From positions 1 through 30,962 of the IMG/VR virus record IMGVR_UViG_3300020196_000159: DNA of 30,962 nt; one strand, written 5' to 3'. Positions within the stretch are counted from its first letter, which is position 1, and every line of letters begins with the position of its first letter. A model generated the notes under the pieces. That model worked only from the letters and a program-made list of their open reading frames with translations, had not been told where the DNA came from and searched no databases. This document shows, in pieces, positions 21,058 through 29,566 of the stretch. Source of the stretch: a virus. The translations under genes were made by a program, and so were the position numbers.

Positions 21058-23346
21058 ATGAGCAATCCAAAGAATGATATTAATTTTTTAAGAGTAAAAT
21101 TAAAAAGGTTAGAGGGTTTTAAGACTTCTGCTAACACAGACTTGATAGACCTTAAAAGCTTTAAAACTAATACAGGTATAGATTTAACAGACCTAAAAAG
21201 TTTCAAAACTAATACAGGTATAGATTTAACAGACCTAAAAAGTTTCAAAACTAATACAGGTATAGATTTAACAGACCTAAAAAGTTTCAAAACTAATACA
21301 GGTATAGATTTAACAGACCTAAAAGGATTCAAGACTACCGCCAATACGGATTTAACAGACCTAAAAGGATTCAAGACTACTGCCAATACGGATTTGACGG
21401 ACCTTAAAAGCTTTAAAACTAATGCCGGTTTAGATTTAACCGATTTAAAGAGTTTCAAGACCAATGCAAATATAGATTTATCAGATTTAAAAGGGTTTAA
21501 AGCATCAGCCAACACAGACTTGATTGATTTGAAAGGTTTCAAGACTACTACCAACACAGATTTAACAGACCTAAAAAGCTTTAAAACCTCTACCAATACT
21601 GATTTGACAGGCTTAAAAAGCTTTAAAACTGGGCTAGAGAACGGAACCAGTATTCCAGTGGGATTATCTAATACTTTTAGAACCGCAGCGCAGGTTTCAA
21701 ACGATATAGCTGGCTTTAATTTTGATGGGGGCGCCAATCCTACTGTTACGCCGATAAGCAGATTTAATTCCGTATCACAATCGCATACGCAATATACAGG
21801 TAGTTATAACAATTTCTCTTCTTCGCACGGCTTTAAATTAAGTAGTATCGCATTTAGTGCTGCAGAAGAAGGAGCTTTTAAATTTGCTTCTTTGGCGGCA
21901 GCTTTAAAAACTTCTTTTTTTGCCGCCGCTAATGACCCAACAACTGGTTATGATAAAGGAAAGTGGTATTTTACTAATACCTTTCCAAGCGGAAACGCAG
22001 ATTATAAACTCTCTTCATATTCTTATCAGGGATACGATACACAAGAACGCTATAACAAAGAGGACTTTATAACTTATAGAAAAAGATTGTATACTGTTAC
22101 TAATAATGCTTATAGTAATGTTATAAATCAAGAAAGTGAACTTTTATTACAAGCTGGTAAGACAACTATTAGAGCTGGTACTCCAAATAACACCACTCCA
22201 ACTTTAAAAATAATTGGTGAGAGCGCTGCTTCCAATGGCGTTGGCGACGACCAAGGACAATTATTATTACAAGATGAAGATAATACAACAAGCGGTTTGA
22301 TGATTGGATACAAATATGTCGCCGCAGGAAATGAATACGGTAGGATACAAGCAAAGAATAGCGCTGGAAGTGCTACTGATTTATATATCAATCCTGCCGG
22401 TGGAAGTGTAAGGATAGGTCGTTTAAATAACAATTATGTAACGGATGGAGCTATAGAATTAAATTATTATGGAGCAGGAAATAGAAATTCATTTATAGAT
22501 TTTCATTCTGATGATTATTACGGCTATCCGGGTGGTAATCCTTCCGCTGGAGGAGATGGCGATTATAGCGGTAGAGTTATAAGATATTCTGGTACTGATG
22601 GAATGATGCAAATTGAAAATAAGGGTTTGGGTGGAATAAGAAATAAAGTTTCTTATGGCGATAGTGGAAATATTTTTGATTGGTATGTTGATAATACTAG
22701 ATTGATGTTTGTAAAAAGTACAGGTCAATTATGGGTTAAGGGTGGTACAACAACCGGAGCAGGAATTAACGTATGGAATGGCGATGTAGCATTAAATTTA
22801 GGCCATCATCACTCCAGTGAAAATGCAGGTAGAATACAAGTTAAATCTGCTGGTTTGGAAGGCACCATCGGAGAAACGAATTATATCTTAAAATTAAACC
22901 CAGATGGTGGAACCGTTTACTCAAATAATGGTATAGTATCTACATCCGATGAAAGAATAAAATATGATATAAAAGAAAGTATTTTAGGATTAGAATTTAT
23001 CAATAAAATAAAACCCGTATCTTATAAATATAAAATAAGAGATATAACTTATGCAACAGGTTCCAACGGAGAAGAGGTGAAAATTCAAAAAACAGGCGTC
23101 AGACCACATTACGGCTTCATAGCACAGCAAATTAAAGAGGCATTGGGAGAGAATGATTTTGCTGGCTATATTTATGAACCATCTCTAGACGAACATGCTT
23201 TACGATATGATGAATTTATTTCTCCAATGGTCAAAGCAATTCAAGAATTATCACAAAAAAATGACTATTTACAGAAAGAACTAGAAGAAAAAGATAAATT
23301 ATTACAAGATATTTTATCAAGATTATCATCACTAGAAAATAAATAA
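21058..23346 (+). CDS. tail fibre/spike with 14-residue repeats and S74 chaperone domain
   Basis: 762 residues. After 19 residues come twelve 14-residue repeats (consensus SFKTNTGIDLTDLK, residues 20-187), two heptads each, which should form a rigid trimeric coiled-coil shaft. The middle (about 190-620) is a beta-rich region with Gly/Asn/Ser-rich strands. The C-terminus is a peptidase S74 intramolecular chaperone: STSDERIKYDIKES with self-cleavage expected before S630, then INKIKPVSYKYK, YGFIAQQIKEAL, RYDEFISPMVKAIQEL and a final coiled coil. The chaperone drives trimerisation and is then cut off. AAGGA lies before a three-codon ORF (21050-21061) whose stop overlaps this ATG. First gene of the adhesin block. 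Confidence 0.93.
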   Translation: MSNPKNDINFLRVKLKRLEGFKTSANTDLIDLKSFKTNTGIDLTDLKSFKTNTGIDLTDLKSFKTNTGIDLTDLKSFKTNTGIDLTDLKGFKTTANTDLTDLKGFKTTANTDLTDLKSFKTNAGLDLTDLKSFKTNANIDLSDLKGFKASANTDLIDLKGFKTTTNTDLTDLKSFKTSTNTDLTGLKSFKTGLENGTSIPVGLSNTFRTAAQVSNDIAGFNFDGGANPTVTPISRFNSVSQSHTQYTGSYNNFSSSHGFKLSSIAFSAAEEGAFKFASLAAALKTSFFAAANDPTTGYDKGKWYFTNTFPSGNADYKLSSYSYQGYDTQERYNKEDFITYRKRLYTVTNNAYSNVINQESELLLQAGKTTIRAGTPNNTTPTLKIIGESAASNGVGDDQGQLLLQDEDNTTSGLMIGYKYVAAGNEYGRIQAKNSAGSATDLYINPAGGSVRIGRLNNNYVTDGAIELNYYGAGNRNSFIDFHSDDYYGYPGGNPSAGGDGDYSGRVIRYSGTDGMMQIENKGLGGIRNKVSYGDSGNIFDWYVDNTRLMFVKSTGQLWVKGGTTTGAGINVWNGDVALNLGHHHSSENAGRIQVKSAGLEGTIGETNYILKLNPDGGTVYSNNGIVSTSDERIKYDIKESILGLEFINKIKPVSYKYKIRDITYATGSNGEEVKIQKTGVRPHYGFIAQQIKEALGENDFAGYIYEPSLDEHALRYDEFISPMVKAIQELSQKNDYLQKELEEKDKLLQDILSRLSSLENK
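21115..21618 (+). repeat. 42-bp tandem repeats coding fibre shaft (12 units)
   Basis: Twelve units of 42 bp run in frame. Units at 21199, 21241 and 21283 are identical in their first 36 bases or more, and the unit at 21157 differs by one or two bases, so the array grew recently. The opposite strand stays open for over 700 bases only because of this repeat. Shaft length could vary between isolates. Confidence 0.95.
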
Positions 23347-23347
23347 A

Positions 23348-23977
23348 ATGATTAAAATTAAAATTAAAAAATCAAGTGAAAAAATGATTGGTGGCGCTGG
23401 AGATTTTAGACCAGATAGTGAATTGGATCCAGAATTACTTGATTTGGCTATCGATAAAGAAATAGGCGATCATGGTTTGGATTCTGAACAAGCAAAAGAA
23501 GTAGCAAAAGATGAATTTATACTTGATGACAAAAACTATTCAAAAGAAGTAAAAAAGAAAGCTAGCAGAAAGCTAAGTGAATATTGGCGCTCAAGAGCAA
23601 AACGCAGAGCGCATAATGCAGGGCGCTCATGGGTTAACAAAACAGACTATAATTGGGCTCTGCAAGAACAAGCTAAATCAACTTTTATTAACGATTCAGT
23701 ACAACGTTTATTCGAAAAAGAATTACAAACTAATGAAGAAATAAGTGGCGTAATACATGATTTATTAGAAAAATTAAAAAAGAATAGGCAAAGAAAAAAC
23801 AAGCTTAATGTTAAAAAGTTTGGTCCCGGCACACCTAATAAAGCAAATAAAAGCTTATCAAAACCATATCCACCACACAAAAAGGGCGAAACAGTTGGTG
23901 GTTATTATAGAAAGGCCGCTAAGAAACTTGGTGGCATAACTGCTGCTCCCGGTGAAGCTATAGGACCAATGGAATAA
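23348..23977 (+). CDS. basic virion-type protein with MIKIKIKK start
   Basis: 209 residues starting 1 base after the fibre stop. MIKIKIKKSSEKMIGG shares its opening with the 18692 and 13888 proteins. An acidic segment (RPDSELDPELLDLAIDKEIG) is followed by the basic block SEYWRSRAKRRAHNAGRSWV, NKTDYNWALQEQ, which I recall from other large aquatic phages. It ends with a basic, Pro/Gly-rich tail (FGPGTPNKANKSLSKPYPP). It has no enzyme motif. I infer a DNA-contacting or head-internal protein, although it sits among fibre genes. Function unknown. Confidence 0.75.
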   Translation: MIKIKIKKSSEKMIGGAGDFRPDSELDPELLDLAIDKEIGDHGLDSEQAKEVAKDEFILDDKNYSKEVKKKASRKLSEYWRSRAKRRAHNAGRSWVNKTDYNWALQEQAKSTFINDSVQRLFEKELQTNEEISGVIHDLLEKLKKNRQRKNKLNVKKFGPGTPNKANKSLSKPYPPHKKGETVGGYYRKAAKKLGGITAAPGEAIGPME

Positions 23978-23990
23978 GAAAGGTACAACA

Positions 23991-24419
23991 ATGGCGATTA
24001 TATATCCTAGCATAAATACTAGCAATTTTGCAACTAACGGTTCAAACAGTTTTACTGGCAATCAAACAATAAATGGTAATATAGTTTTAACTGGTTCATT
24101 AGTTAATGGCAATGCAAAATATCCTATATATGTTTTAGATATAACTACAGTAGATATTTTTTCTGCTTCTTACAATGCAGCAAAATATACTGTTTTGGTT
24201 GAAACAAGTACTGGTCCATACCACGTTCAAACAGCTGACATTTTATTAGCTCACAACAATTCATCAGTACTAATTACTCCATATGGCGTAACAAGTACCA
24301 ATGGTTCTATTTTGGCTTCTTTTGACGCACAAATTAATGGTAGCAATATAGAAGTTTTGGCAACAAATTTAATTGATGAAGATTTAGTAGTAACAATCAC
24401 AAAGACTTATCTTGTATAG
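23991..24419 (+). CDS. small fibre/adhesin tip protein
   Basis: 142 residues with AAAGG before the ATG. A short N-terminal solenoid-like stretch (SNSFTGNQTINGNIVLTGSL) is followed by a domain of about 95 residues (AKYTVLVETSTGPYHVQTAD, then SILASFDAQINGSNIEVLAT). This resembles the C-terminus of the next fibre (AKYVIKAKEQAGTNYCHMVE, IMRYEVVINGANVDVKVIN). The shared domain is probably a trimeric receptor-binding or capping tip. Translation of the next gene may be coupled across a 25-base gap with a GCGC-TTT-GCGC mini-hairpin. Confidence 0.8.
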   Translation: MAIIYPSINTSNFATNGSNSFTGNQTINGNIVLTGSLVNGNAKYPIYVLDITTVDIFSASYNAAKYTVLVETSTGPYHVQTADILLAHNNSSVLITPYGVTSTNGSILASFDAQINGSNIEVLATNLIDEDLVVTITKTYLV

Positions 24420-24444
24420 CGCTTTGCGCAAGGAAAAAATGTAG

Positions 24445-25890
24445 ATGGCAATATCAAATTTTAAATTACCAACAGGATTAGATGTAAGCGGTAGCACAAC
24501 TTTAACTGGCACTCTTGATGTATCTGAATTAGTAAACGTAACAACACTAACTGCTAGTGTAGGTGTATCTGGAACCGTTGGTAACTTTGGTACTTTAAAT
24601 GCTGGTGCATTAAGTGTACCAAATTTAACATTATCAAATAATTTAATAGTTAGCGGTAATACTATATTAGGCGATGGAGTAGGTACAGATATTGTTACTG
24701 TGAATGGACAATTAACAGCAAGTAATGGTTTTAATATTACTGCTGGAACACTAAACGCTAGTGCCGTAGCCGTAAGTGCCAGCGCGTTAAACGTGACTAA
24801 TGATATTAGCGCTCGCAGCGCTTCTTTGTCTGGTGATTTAACTGTTAATGGTAATTTAACTGTTAAAGGCACAACCACATATATTGATTCAACAACAGTA
24901 AATATTGGCGACAAAAACATTAATCTTGGCACTGGTAGCTCCACATTATCGGTGTTAGATGGGGGCGGTATTGATTTAGGTACTGGCGCAGAGGTGCAAT
25001 GGCGTTATGATAATTCCAATACAGCTTGGACTTCAAACGTAGATGTAAATCTTGCTGCCACTAAAACATTAAAGCTTGCTGGTGTCTCGGCGTTAACAAG
25101 AATAGCAGGAGCTAATGCGCTTGTTAATTCAACTAACGGTTCAGTTAGTATTACTGGCACTGGTTTGACAACCGTAAGTGGCAGTTTGACAGCCTCTATG
25201 TCTGCACCAACTATTAATGTTGGTTCTTTGTCTGCTGGTAGTTCTTCTTTAGTAGCAGCTAATAGTGTAACAGTTGGTAATGCATCTACATTAATAACTA
25301 CAATCAACGGTGTAAATACAACCGTTTATGGTACAAACGTATTTCTAACTGCAGCTTCTGATATATACCTAACAAGCTCTAATCTTTATGTGACTGGTGC
25401 TTCTTATTTTAATAACACTCTTTCTGGCACAACAGCACAGTTTAATATTGTTACTGGCTCTACGGTCACAGGCTCACTTGTAACAGCGACAACTGTTTCT
25501 GCATCTGCTATGTCAGCTTCAACTATACTTGTTAATAGCATAGCACCAAACTATAGATATGAAGCCCCTTCGGCCCTATTATCTATTAACACCTTGCAAA
25601 CAGGAACAATAGATACATTCCCTTGGGGCGTTGGTGGTATAGGCGGCGCTAAGTATGTAATAAAAGCTAAAGAACAAGCAGGTACTAATTACTGTCACAT
25701 GGTAGAATTATTAGTCGCCACAGACGGTACATACGCAGTAGCAACTCCATATGCTTCAACATATACCGGAACAGGTCCAATAATGAGATATGAAGTTGTA
25801 ATAAACGGTGCAAACGTTGATGTTAAAGTAATTAATGATTCTGCTCAAACAGTAGAAGTTAAATGGATCAAAGATTACCTTACAAGATAG
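24445..25890 (+). CDS. tail fibre/adhesin with beta-solenoid shaft
   Basis: 481 residues, dominated by Ser/Thr/Gly/Val/Asn strands without cysteine clusters. The N-terminus MAISNFKLPTGLDVSGSTTL matches that of the next fibre (MSISRFTLENGLQVTGSSSF), so both may dock to the same virion site. GDLTVNGNLTVKGTTTYIDS, TTVNIGDKNINLG is a module common in phage fibres. The last roughly 100 residues repeat the tip domain of the 23991 protein. AAGGA lies about 10 bases before the ATG. Long - strand frames opposite are shadows. Confidence 0.85.
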   Translation: MAISNFKLPTGLDVSGSTTLTGTLDVSELVNVTTLTASVGVSGTVGNFGTLNAGALSVPNLTLSNNLIVSGNTILGDGVGTDIVTVNGQLTASNGFNITAGTLNASAVAVSASALNVTNDISARSASLSGDLTVNGNLTVKGTTTYIDSTTVNIGDKNINLGTGSSTLSVLDGGGIDLGTGAEVQWRYDNSNTAWTSNVDVNLAATKTLKLAGVSALTRIAGANALVNSTNGSVSITGTGLTTVSGSLTASMSAPTINVGSLSAGSSSLVAANSVTVGNASTLITTINGVNTTVYGTNVFLTAASDIYLTSSNLYVTGASYFNNTLSGTTAQFNIVTGSTVTGSLVTATTVSASAMSASTILVNSIAPNYRYEAPSALLSINTLQTGTIDTFPWGVGGIGGAKYVIKAKEQAGTNYCHMVELLVATDGTYAVATPYASTYTGTGPIMRYEVVINGANVDVKVINDSAQTVEVKWIKDYLTR

Positions 25891-25912
25891 TATAGTATTA
25901 TAGGAACATATC

Positions 25913-27988
25913 ATGTCCATCTCAAGATTTACATTAGAAAACGGGCTACAAGTAACAGGGAGTTCAAGCTTCTCTGGTTCCGTAAGTTCATCTGGAGGTT
26001 TTACTGGTAGTTTATCTGGTACAGCTTCTTATGGGCAAGACGCTAATTTATTAGATGGCCTTGATAGTTCTGCTTTTGCTTTAACGGGTAGCACAAATTA
26101 TTTTAAAGCAAGTCAAGTTATAACTGGTAGTTTAACGGCAAGCGTTGGTCTTTCTGGTGCTCTAGGGTTATTTCCAACAATTACTGGTTCAAGTGTTTCA
26201 GGGACTACAGCACAATTTACTATTATTACTGGTTCTGCTATCAGTGGTGCTTTGATAGGCACTCTTAATACAATTAGCGTAATTAATGCGGGCACTAACT
26301 TAACTGCATCAAACGTTGGCAGTACCAGAAGCTTGGCTTTAACCTCCAGTATTACGACTGGTTTAACTTTATTAACTAGCACAACTGGTAATTTTACAGT
26401 ATTATCTGGTACAACTACAACAGGTTCGACTGCGTTATTTACAACTGTTAGTGGCACTGACATTAGCGGCACTAATTTAAGTTATACAACTCTTAATACC
26501 ACACAAATGACTTCTAGTGGTAAGATATTGGTTGATAATGGAATAACAATTGGTAGTGGAAAAAATAGAACAGCTACAGATATCGGAATAGGCGTTGAAG
26601 CTCTAAATTCAACAAACGCCGTCAGTAATTATAATATAGCTGTCGGACCATATGCTTTAAGAAGCAACACAAACGGTACTTCTAATGTAGCAATAGGTTA
26701 TAATTCTTTATATTCTAATATAGGAGGAGCGCACAGCATAGCATTAGGGTTAAATGCTTTATATAATAACAACGCTGGAGTAAATATAGGTATAGGTACA
26801 AGAGCTGGCTATTCTACTATAACCGAAACTAATAATTTTTTTATTGGATATGAATCGGGCTACTTTGCTCAAAAAGAATACAACTTATTTATTGGTAATT
26901 TATCTGGTAGAGAAATAAATTCAGCAAATAATCTTGGTATTGGCCACAGTGCGTTAAGAGTACATAAAGACACTGCTGGAGGTAACTTTGCTCTTGGTTT
27001 AAACTCCATGGGAGGCTTAGTAAGCGGATCCGAAAATATTGGAATTGGTGTCGATACTTACAATGGCTTCACTAACGCATCATATAACATTGCTATTGGC
27101 AGCAGAGCCATGTCCCCCGGACTTAATGCTGCGTCTAATATAACTGGCAGCTACAATACTGCTATTGGATATAATTCTTTAGGAGCAATAATCGGAGGTG
27201 ATGAAAACTTAGGTATTGGTTATTATAGTTTATTGTATTTAACAACAGGTTCTCAAAATAGCGGCATCGGTACTTCGGTTCTTGGTGGTCTTAGATCTGG
27301 TTCGTTAAACACTTCTATAGGTTATAGATCTCTTGGCAATCTTCTTACGGGCAGCGGTAATGTAACTATAGGAAACTACGCTGGCAGCTCTATTTTAACC
27401 GGCTCTAACAACGTTGTCATAGGTAGTGTAACAGGCGCTAATAATGCCGATAACAATATTTATATTGGTGACGGTGCTGGTAATTTAAGATTACAGGTTG
27501 ACAGCAACGGAACATTTGATGTTAAGACAGGACAAATTAAATTTCCCGCTTCACAAAACGCCTCTGGCGATGCAAATACTTTAGACGATTATGAAGAAGG
27601 AACATGGATACCAGCTCTTTCCGGTGCTACCACCACTAATTTCACTTATAACACAGCCGACACAAGTGGTAGTTACTGTAAGATAGGAGAAAATGTTTCC
27701 TTAAATGGTCAAATAAAAATAACCAGTACAGGTAGCAGCGCTGGACAAATATATATTAGTAACTTGCCTTTTGCACTCCCGGCAGGAACTATAAATTATT
27801 ATTCTCTAAATGTTGGCTATCACGCTAACTTGAGTGCTACAGTTCTTGCTCCAATGGGCTACGGCGCACTTGGTAGTAGTGTTGTCGTTCTAGTTAAAAA
27901 TACTGTTAGCACAGCGCAAACAATGAATGTAACAGATTTAACAAACAATGCTACAATAATGTTTAATATAAATTATAACGTTTCTTAG
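25913..27988 (+). CDS. tail fibre/adhesin with YadA-head-like repeats
   Basis: 691 residues. The N-terminal docking motif is shared with the previous gene, then comes GSLSGTASYGQDANLLDGLD, a phage-fibre linker. From about 215 to 530, repeats of the form N-x-x-IG-x-x-(A/S)L recur every 14-22 residues (NIAVGPYALRS, NVAIGYNSLYS, NIGIGTRAGYS, NTAIGYNSLGA). This is the left-handed parallel beta-roll of trimeric autotransporter heads. Near 560 LDDYEEGTWIPALSG begins a roughly 135-residue C-terminal domain known from fibres of aquatic phages. AGGA lies about 10 bases before the ATG. A host-binding adhesin; the receptor is unknown. Confidence 0.87.
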   Translation: MSISRFTLENGLQVTGSSSFSGSVSSSGGFTGSLSGTASYGQDANLLDGLDSSAFALTGSTNYFKASQVITGSLTASVGLSGALGLFPTITGSSVSGTTAQFTIITGSAISGALIGTLNTISVINAGTNLTASNVGSTRSLALTSSITTGLTLLTSTTGNFTVLSGTTTTGSTALFTTVSGTDISGTNLSYTTLNTTQMTSSGKILVDNGITIGSGKNRTATDIGIGVEALNSTNAVSNYNIAVGPYALRSNTNGTSNVAIGYNSLYSNIGGAHSIALGLNALYNNNAGVNIGIGTRAGYSTITETNNFFIGYESGYFAQKEYNLFIGNLSGREINSANNLGIGHSALRVHKDTAGGNFALGLNSMGGLVSGSENIGIGVDTYNGFTNASYNIAIGSRAMSPGLNAASNITGSYNTAIGYNSLGAIIGGDENLGIGYYSLLYLTTGSQNSGIGTSVLGGLRSGSLNTSIGYRSLGNLLTGSGNVTIGNYAGSSILTGSNNVVIGSVTGANNADNNIYIGDGAGNLRLQVDSNGTFDVKTGQIKFPASQNASGDANTLDDYEEGTWIPALSGATTTNFTYNTADTSGSYCKIGENVSLNGQIKITSTGSSAGQIYISNLPFALPAGTINYYSLNVGYHANLSATVLAPMGYGALGSSVVVLVKNTVSTAQTMNVTDLTNNATIMFNINYNVS

Positions 27989-28007
27989 AAAGGAAAGGGG
28001 AAATAAA

Positions 28008-28259
28008 ATGGCTTTAACAGAACGTAGTACAATTGATAAGATAGAGGTACTAGAAAATGGTATTATTCAAATTCGTCGTGCGGATATAGTAGAGCGCGAC
28101 GGGGTGGAAATTGCTAAAAGTTACCATCGCTGGACGCTAACTCCCGGTCAAGATTTAACAGGCCAAGAGCAACGAGTGACAGATGTAGCTAACGTAGTGT
28201 GGACACCAGAAGTAGTTGCAGCTTATGCTGCAATTATTAATGCTAATGAGCAGAAATAA
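28008..28259 (+). CDS. small fibre-associated protein (83 aa)
   Basis: 83 residues behind a purine-rich AGGAAAGGGGA ribosome site. The sequence IEVLENGIIQIRRADIVERD, KSYHRWTLTPGQDL and VVWTPEVVAAYAAI forms a compact family I recall downstream of fibre genes in several aquatic phages. Its function is not established; a fibre assembly or tip factor is plausible. It is followed after 3 bases by a signature-bearing gene. Confidence 0.75.
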   Translation: MALTERSTIDKIEVLENGIIQIRRADIVERDGVEIAKSYHRWTLTPGQDLTGQEQRVTDVANVVWTPEVVAAYAAIINANEQK

Positions 28260-28262
28260 TAT

Positions 28263-28589
28263 ATGAAAATCTCCAAGGATTTTTTAAGACAAATTATTAA
28301 AGAGTGTATGGCAGATATGGGTGCTCCTTATCCTGCTGCTTTACCTCCAATGCGACAAGCCAAAGTATCTAATTTCGTCGCTGATCCTGATGGCTATGAA
28401 GGCAGAATGGCAAAAGCTAATTTGTATAAAACAGCCGAGTATGCTACAATGCTGCAAGGATTAATACAAGATAATGAAAATCTTGAACCTTGGGTACAAG
28501 AAAAGATTGCTGTTGCAGCTTCAATGATGGAGAGCGTCGGACATTATTTACAATATGAAAAAATGCGCGGAACATCAGTTGGTGAATAG
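28263..28589 (+). CDS. signature-bearing helical protein (108 aa)
   Basis: 108 residues. KISKDFLRQIIKECMADM is the recurring signature with I-K-E. A proline/alanine linker (APYPAALPPMRQAK) joins it to a helical domain: YEGRMAKANLYKTAEYATML, NENLEPWVQEKIAVAASMME, HYLQYEK. That domain is a small conserved family I recall from large phages, without known function. The modular layout of signature, disordered linker and domain fits a sorting signal on a packaged cargo protein. Confidence 0.8.
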   Translation: MKISKDFLRQIIKECMADMGAPYPAALPPMRQAKVSNFVADPDGYEGRMAKANLYKTAEYATMLQGLIQDNENLEPWVQEKIAVAASMMESVGHYLQYEKMRGTSVGE

Positions 28590-28591
28590 AG

Positions 28592-29188
28592 ATGAAAAGA
28601 TATTTTCATATCTGGAAATTTTTCTTAAGTGAAAGAAAGATAAGAGACAATAAAGATAAACAAAATATAACTTCTCTATGTGTATTTGATTTTGACGGTA
28701 CCCTTTTTAAAAGCCCTCAAAAGCCGGAAGACGAGGGAAACAGTTGGTGGCTACATCGCAAAAGTCTAGACGTTCCTAATACTCCTTCAAGCCCCGGACG
28801 AGAGTGGTGGTATAATAAAACAGTACAGGCAGCAGAGGCGAAAACTAAAGATCCATCCTGTTATACAATAATGTTAACAGGAAGAAGTGATAGATATTTA
28901 GAGGAACGCATTAACGAATTACTTTTACAAAGAAAACTCGTATTTGATGAAGTTGGCTTAAATGATGCCGGATTAGAATCCGAAGATTTCAAGATCGCCA
29001 GAATTAATGAAATAGTTAAATCACTCCCAAACTTAAAAGAGATTGAGATGTGGGAAGATAAGGAAGATTTAGCTAGAAAATACCAAAAAGAATATGGTAA
29101 CGGTCCATATAAGTTTAAAATAAATATAGTGGATGAATCATACTCTAAAGCTCCAAAAAATAAAATAGTTGTAAGAATTAAAAAGTAA
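28592..29188 (+). CDS. HAD-fold phosphatase-like protein (Swiss-army-knife HAD type)
   Basis: 198 residues. VFDFDGTLF gives the HAD nucleophile D33 and acid D35. LTGR (T96 to R98), FKIARINEI with K134, and MWEDKEDLARKY with the acidic pair E155/D156 complete the HAD set. SWWLHRKSL and EWWYNKTV between the motifs resemble the HAD module named for Swiss-army-knife RNA-repair proteins. It probably hydrolyses a phosphate on a nucleic acid end or small molecule; the substrate is unknown. The first 13 residues (YFHIWKFFLSE) look like another short targeting-type helix ending in L-S-E. It starts 2 bases after the previous stop with a weak ribosome site. Confidence 0.8.
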   Translation: MKRYFHIWKFFLSERKIRDNKDKQNITSLCVFDFDGTLFKSPQKPEDEGNSWWLHRKSLDVPNTPSSPGREWWYNKTVQAAEAKTKDPSCYTIMLTGRSDRYLEERINELLLQRKLVFDEVGLNDAGLESEDFKIARINEIVKSLPNLKEIEMWEDKEDLARKYQKEYGNGPYKFKINIVDESYSKAPKNKIVVRIKK

Positions 29189-29198
29189 AACTTAGTTC

Positions 29199-29227
29199 TT
29201 TACAAGCAGGCAGACAGAAGATAGTAT
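29199..29227 (+). promoter_or_regulatory. sigma-70-like promoter before 29278 gene
   Basis: TTTACA (29199-29204), a 17-base spacer and TAGTAT (29222-29227) form a moderate sigma-70 match in a 90-base gap. It is followed by AAGGAG at 29263 and the ATG. Confidence 0.4.
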
Positions 29228-29242
29228 AAAGCGGTTTTTACT

Positions 29243-29253
29243 TACTACTTATA
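29243..29253 (+). promoter_or_regulatory. variant of ACTATTTAT box
   Basis: TACTACTTATA differs by one base from the box found before five other genes and lies 24 bases ahead of the ATG at 29278. Possibly a second promoter for this gene. Confidence 0.3.
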
Positions 29254-29277
29254 ATTATTTCTAAGGAGATTGTATCT

Positions 29278-29556
29278 ATGTGCATGATCTGTAAGGGTTT
29301 ACAAAGAGGCAAATTTACCGCTGATGAGGCTAGAGATAAGCTGGAAGAATTTGTTGATTTGGACTTACTCGATGAAGACCACCAAGAGGTAGTAGAGAAT
29401 CTTATTTCTGAAGTCGAGGAAGAAGATTACTATTGGTCAAATGCACAGAAAAATGCTCGTAAAACGCTTGATGACAATTACGATTATGGCATGGATGATT
29501 ATTACGAAGACGAAGAAAATTACGATGAAGGATACGATATTCCAGACGAAGAATAA
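29278..29556 (+). CDS. small acidic protein with CxxC (92 aa)
   Basis: 92 residues with a strong AAGGAG site. MCMICKGLQRGKFTADEARD has a CxxC at the very start. The body is helical (DLDEDHQEVVENL region), and the last 30 residues are nearly all Asp, Glu, Tyr and Asn, a DNA-mimic-like or disordered acidic tail. Own promoter and good ribosome site suggest ample early expression, fitting an inhibitor or regulator of a host protein, but nothing identifies the target. Confidence 0.75.
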   Translation: MCMICKGLQRGKFTADEARDKLEEFVDLDLLDEDHQEVVENLISEVEEEDYYWSNAQKNARKTLDDNYDYGMDDYYEDEENYDEGYDIPDEE

Positions 29557-29566
29557 TTAGTATATA

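Noticed and set aside
21030-21737. Long - strand open frame opposite the fibre repeats
   Set aside because: Explained by the 42-bp repeat; product is a monotonous Leu/Lys/Ser/Val repeat.
23018-23030. TATAAATA, the T4 late promoter core
   Set aside because: The match found is inside the fibre gene, and none was found before genes, so T4-type late promoters are not supported here.
24384-26472. Several - strand open frames rich in Val, Leu, Pro and Thr opposite fibre genes
   Set aside because: Low-complexity shadows of Ser/Thr/Gly/Asn codons; no start signals and no supporting neighbours.
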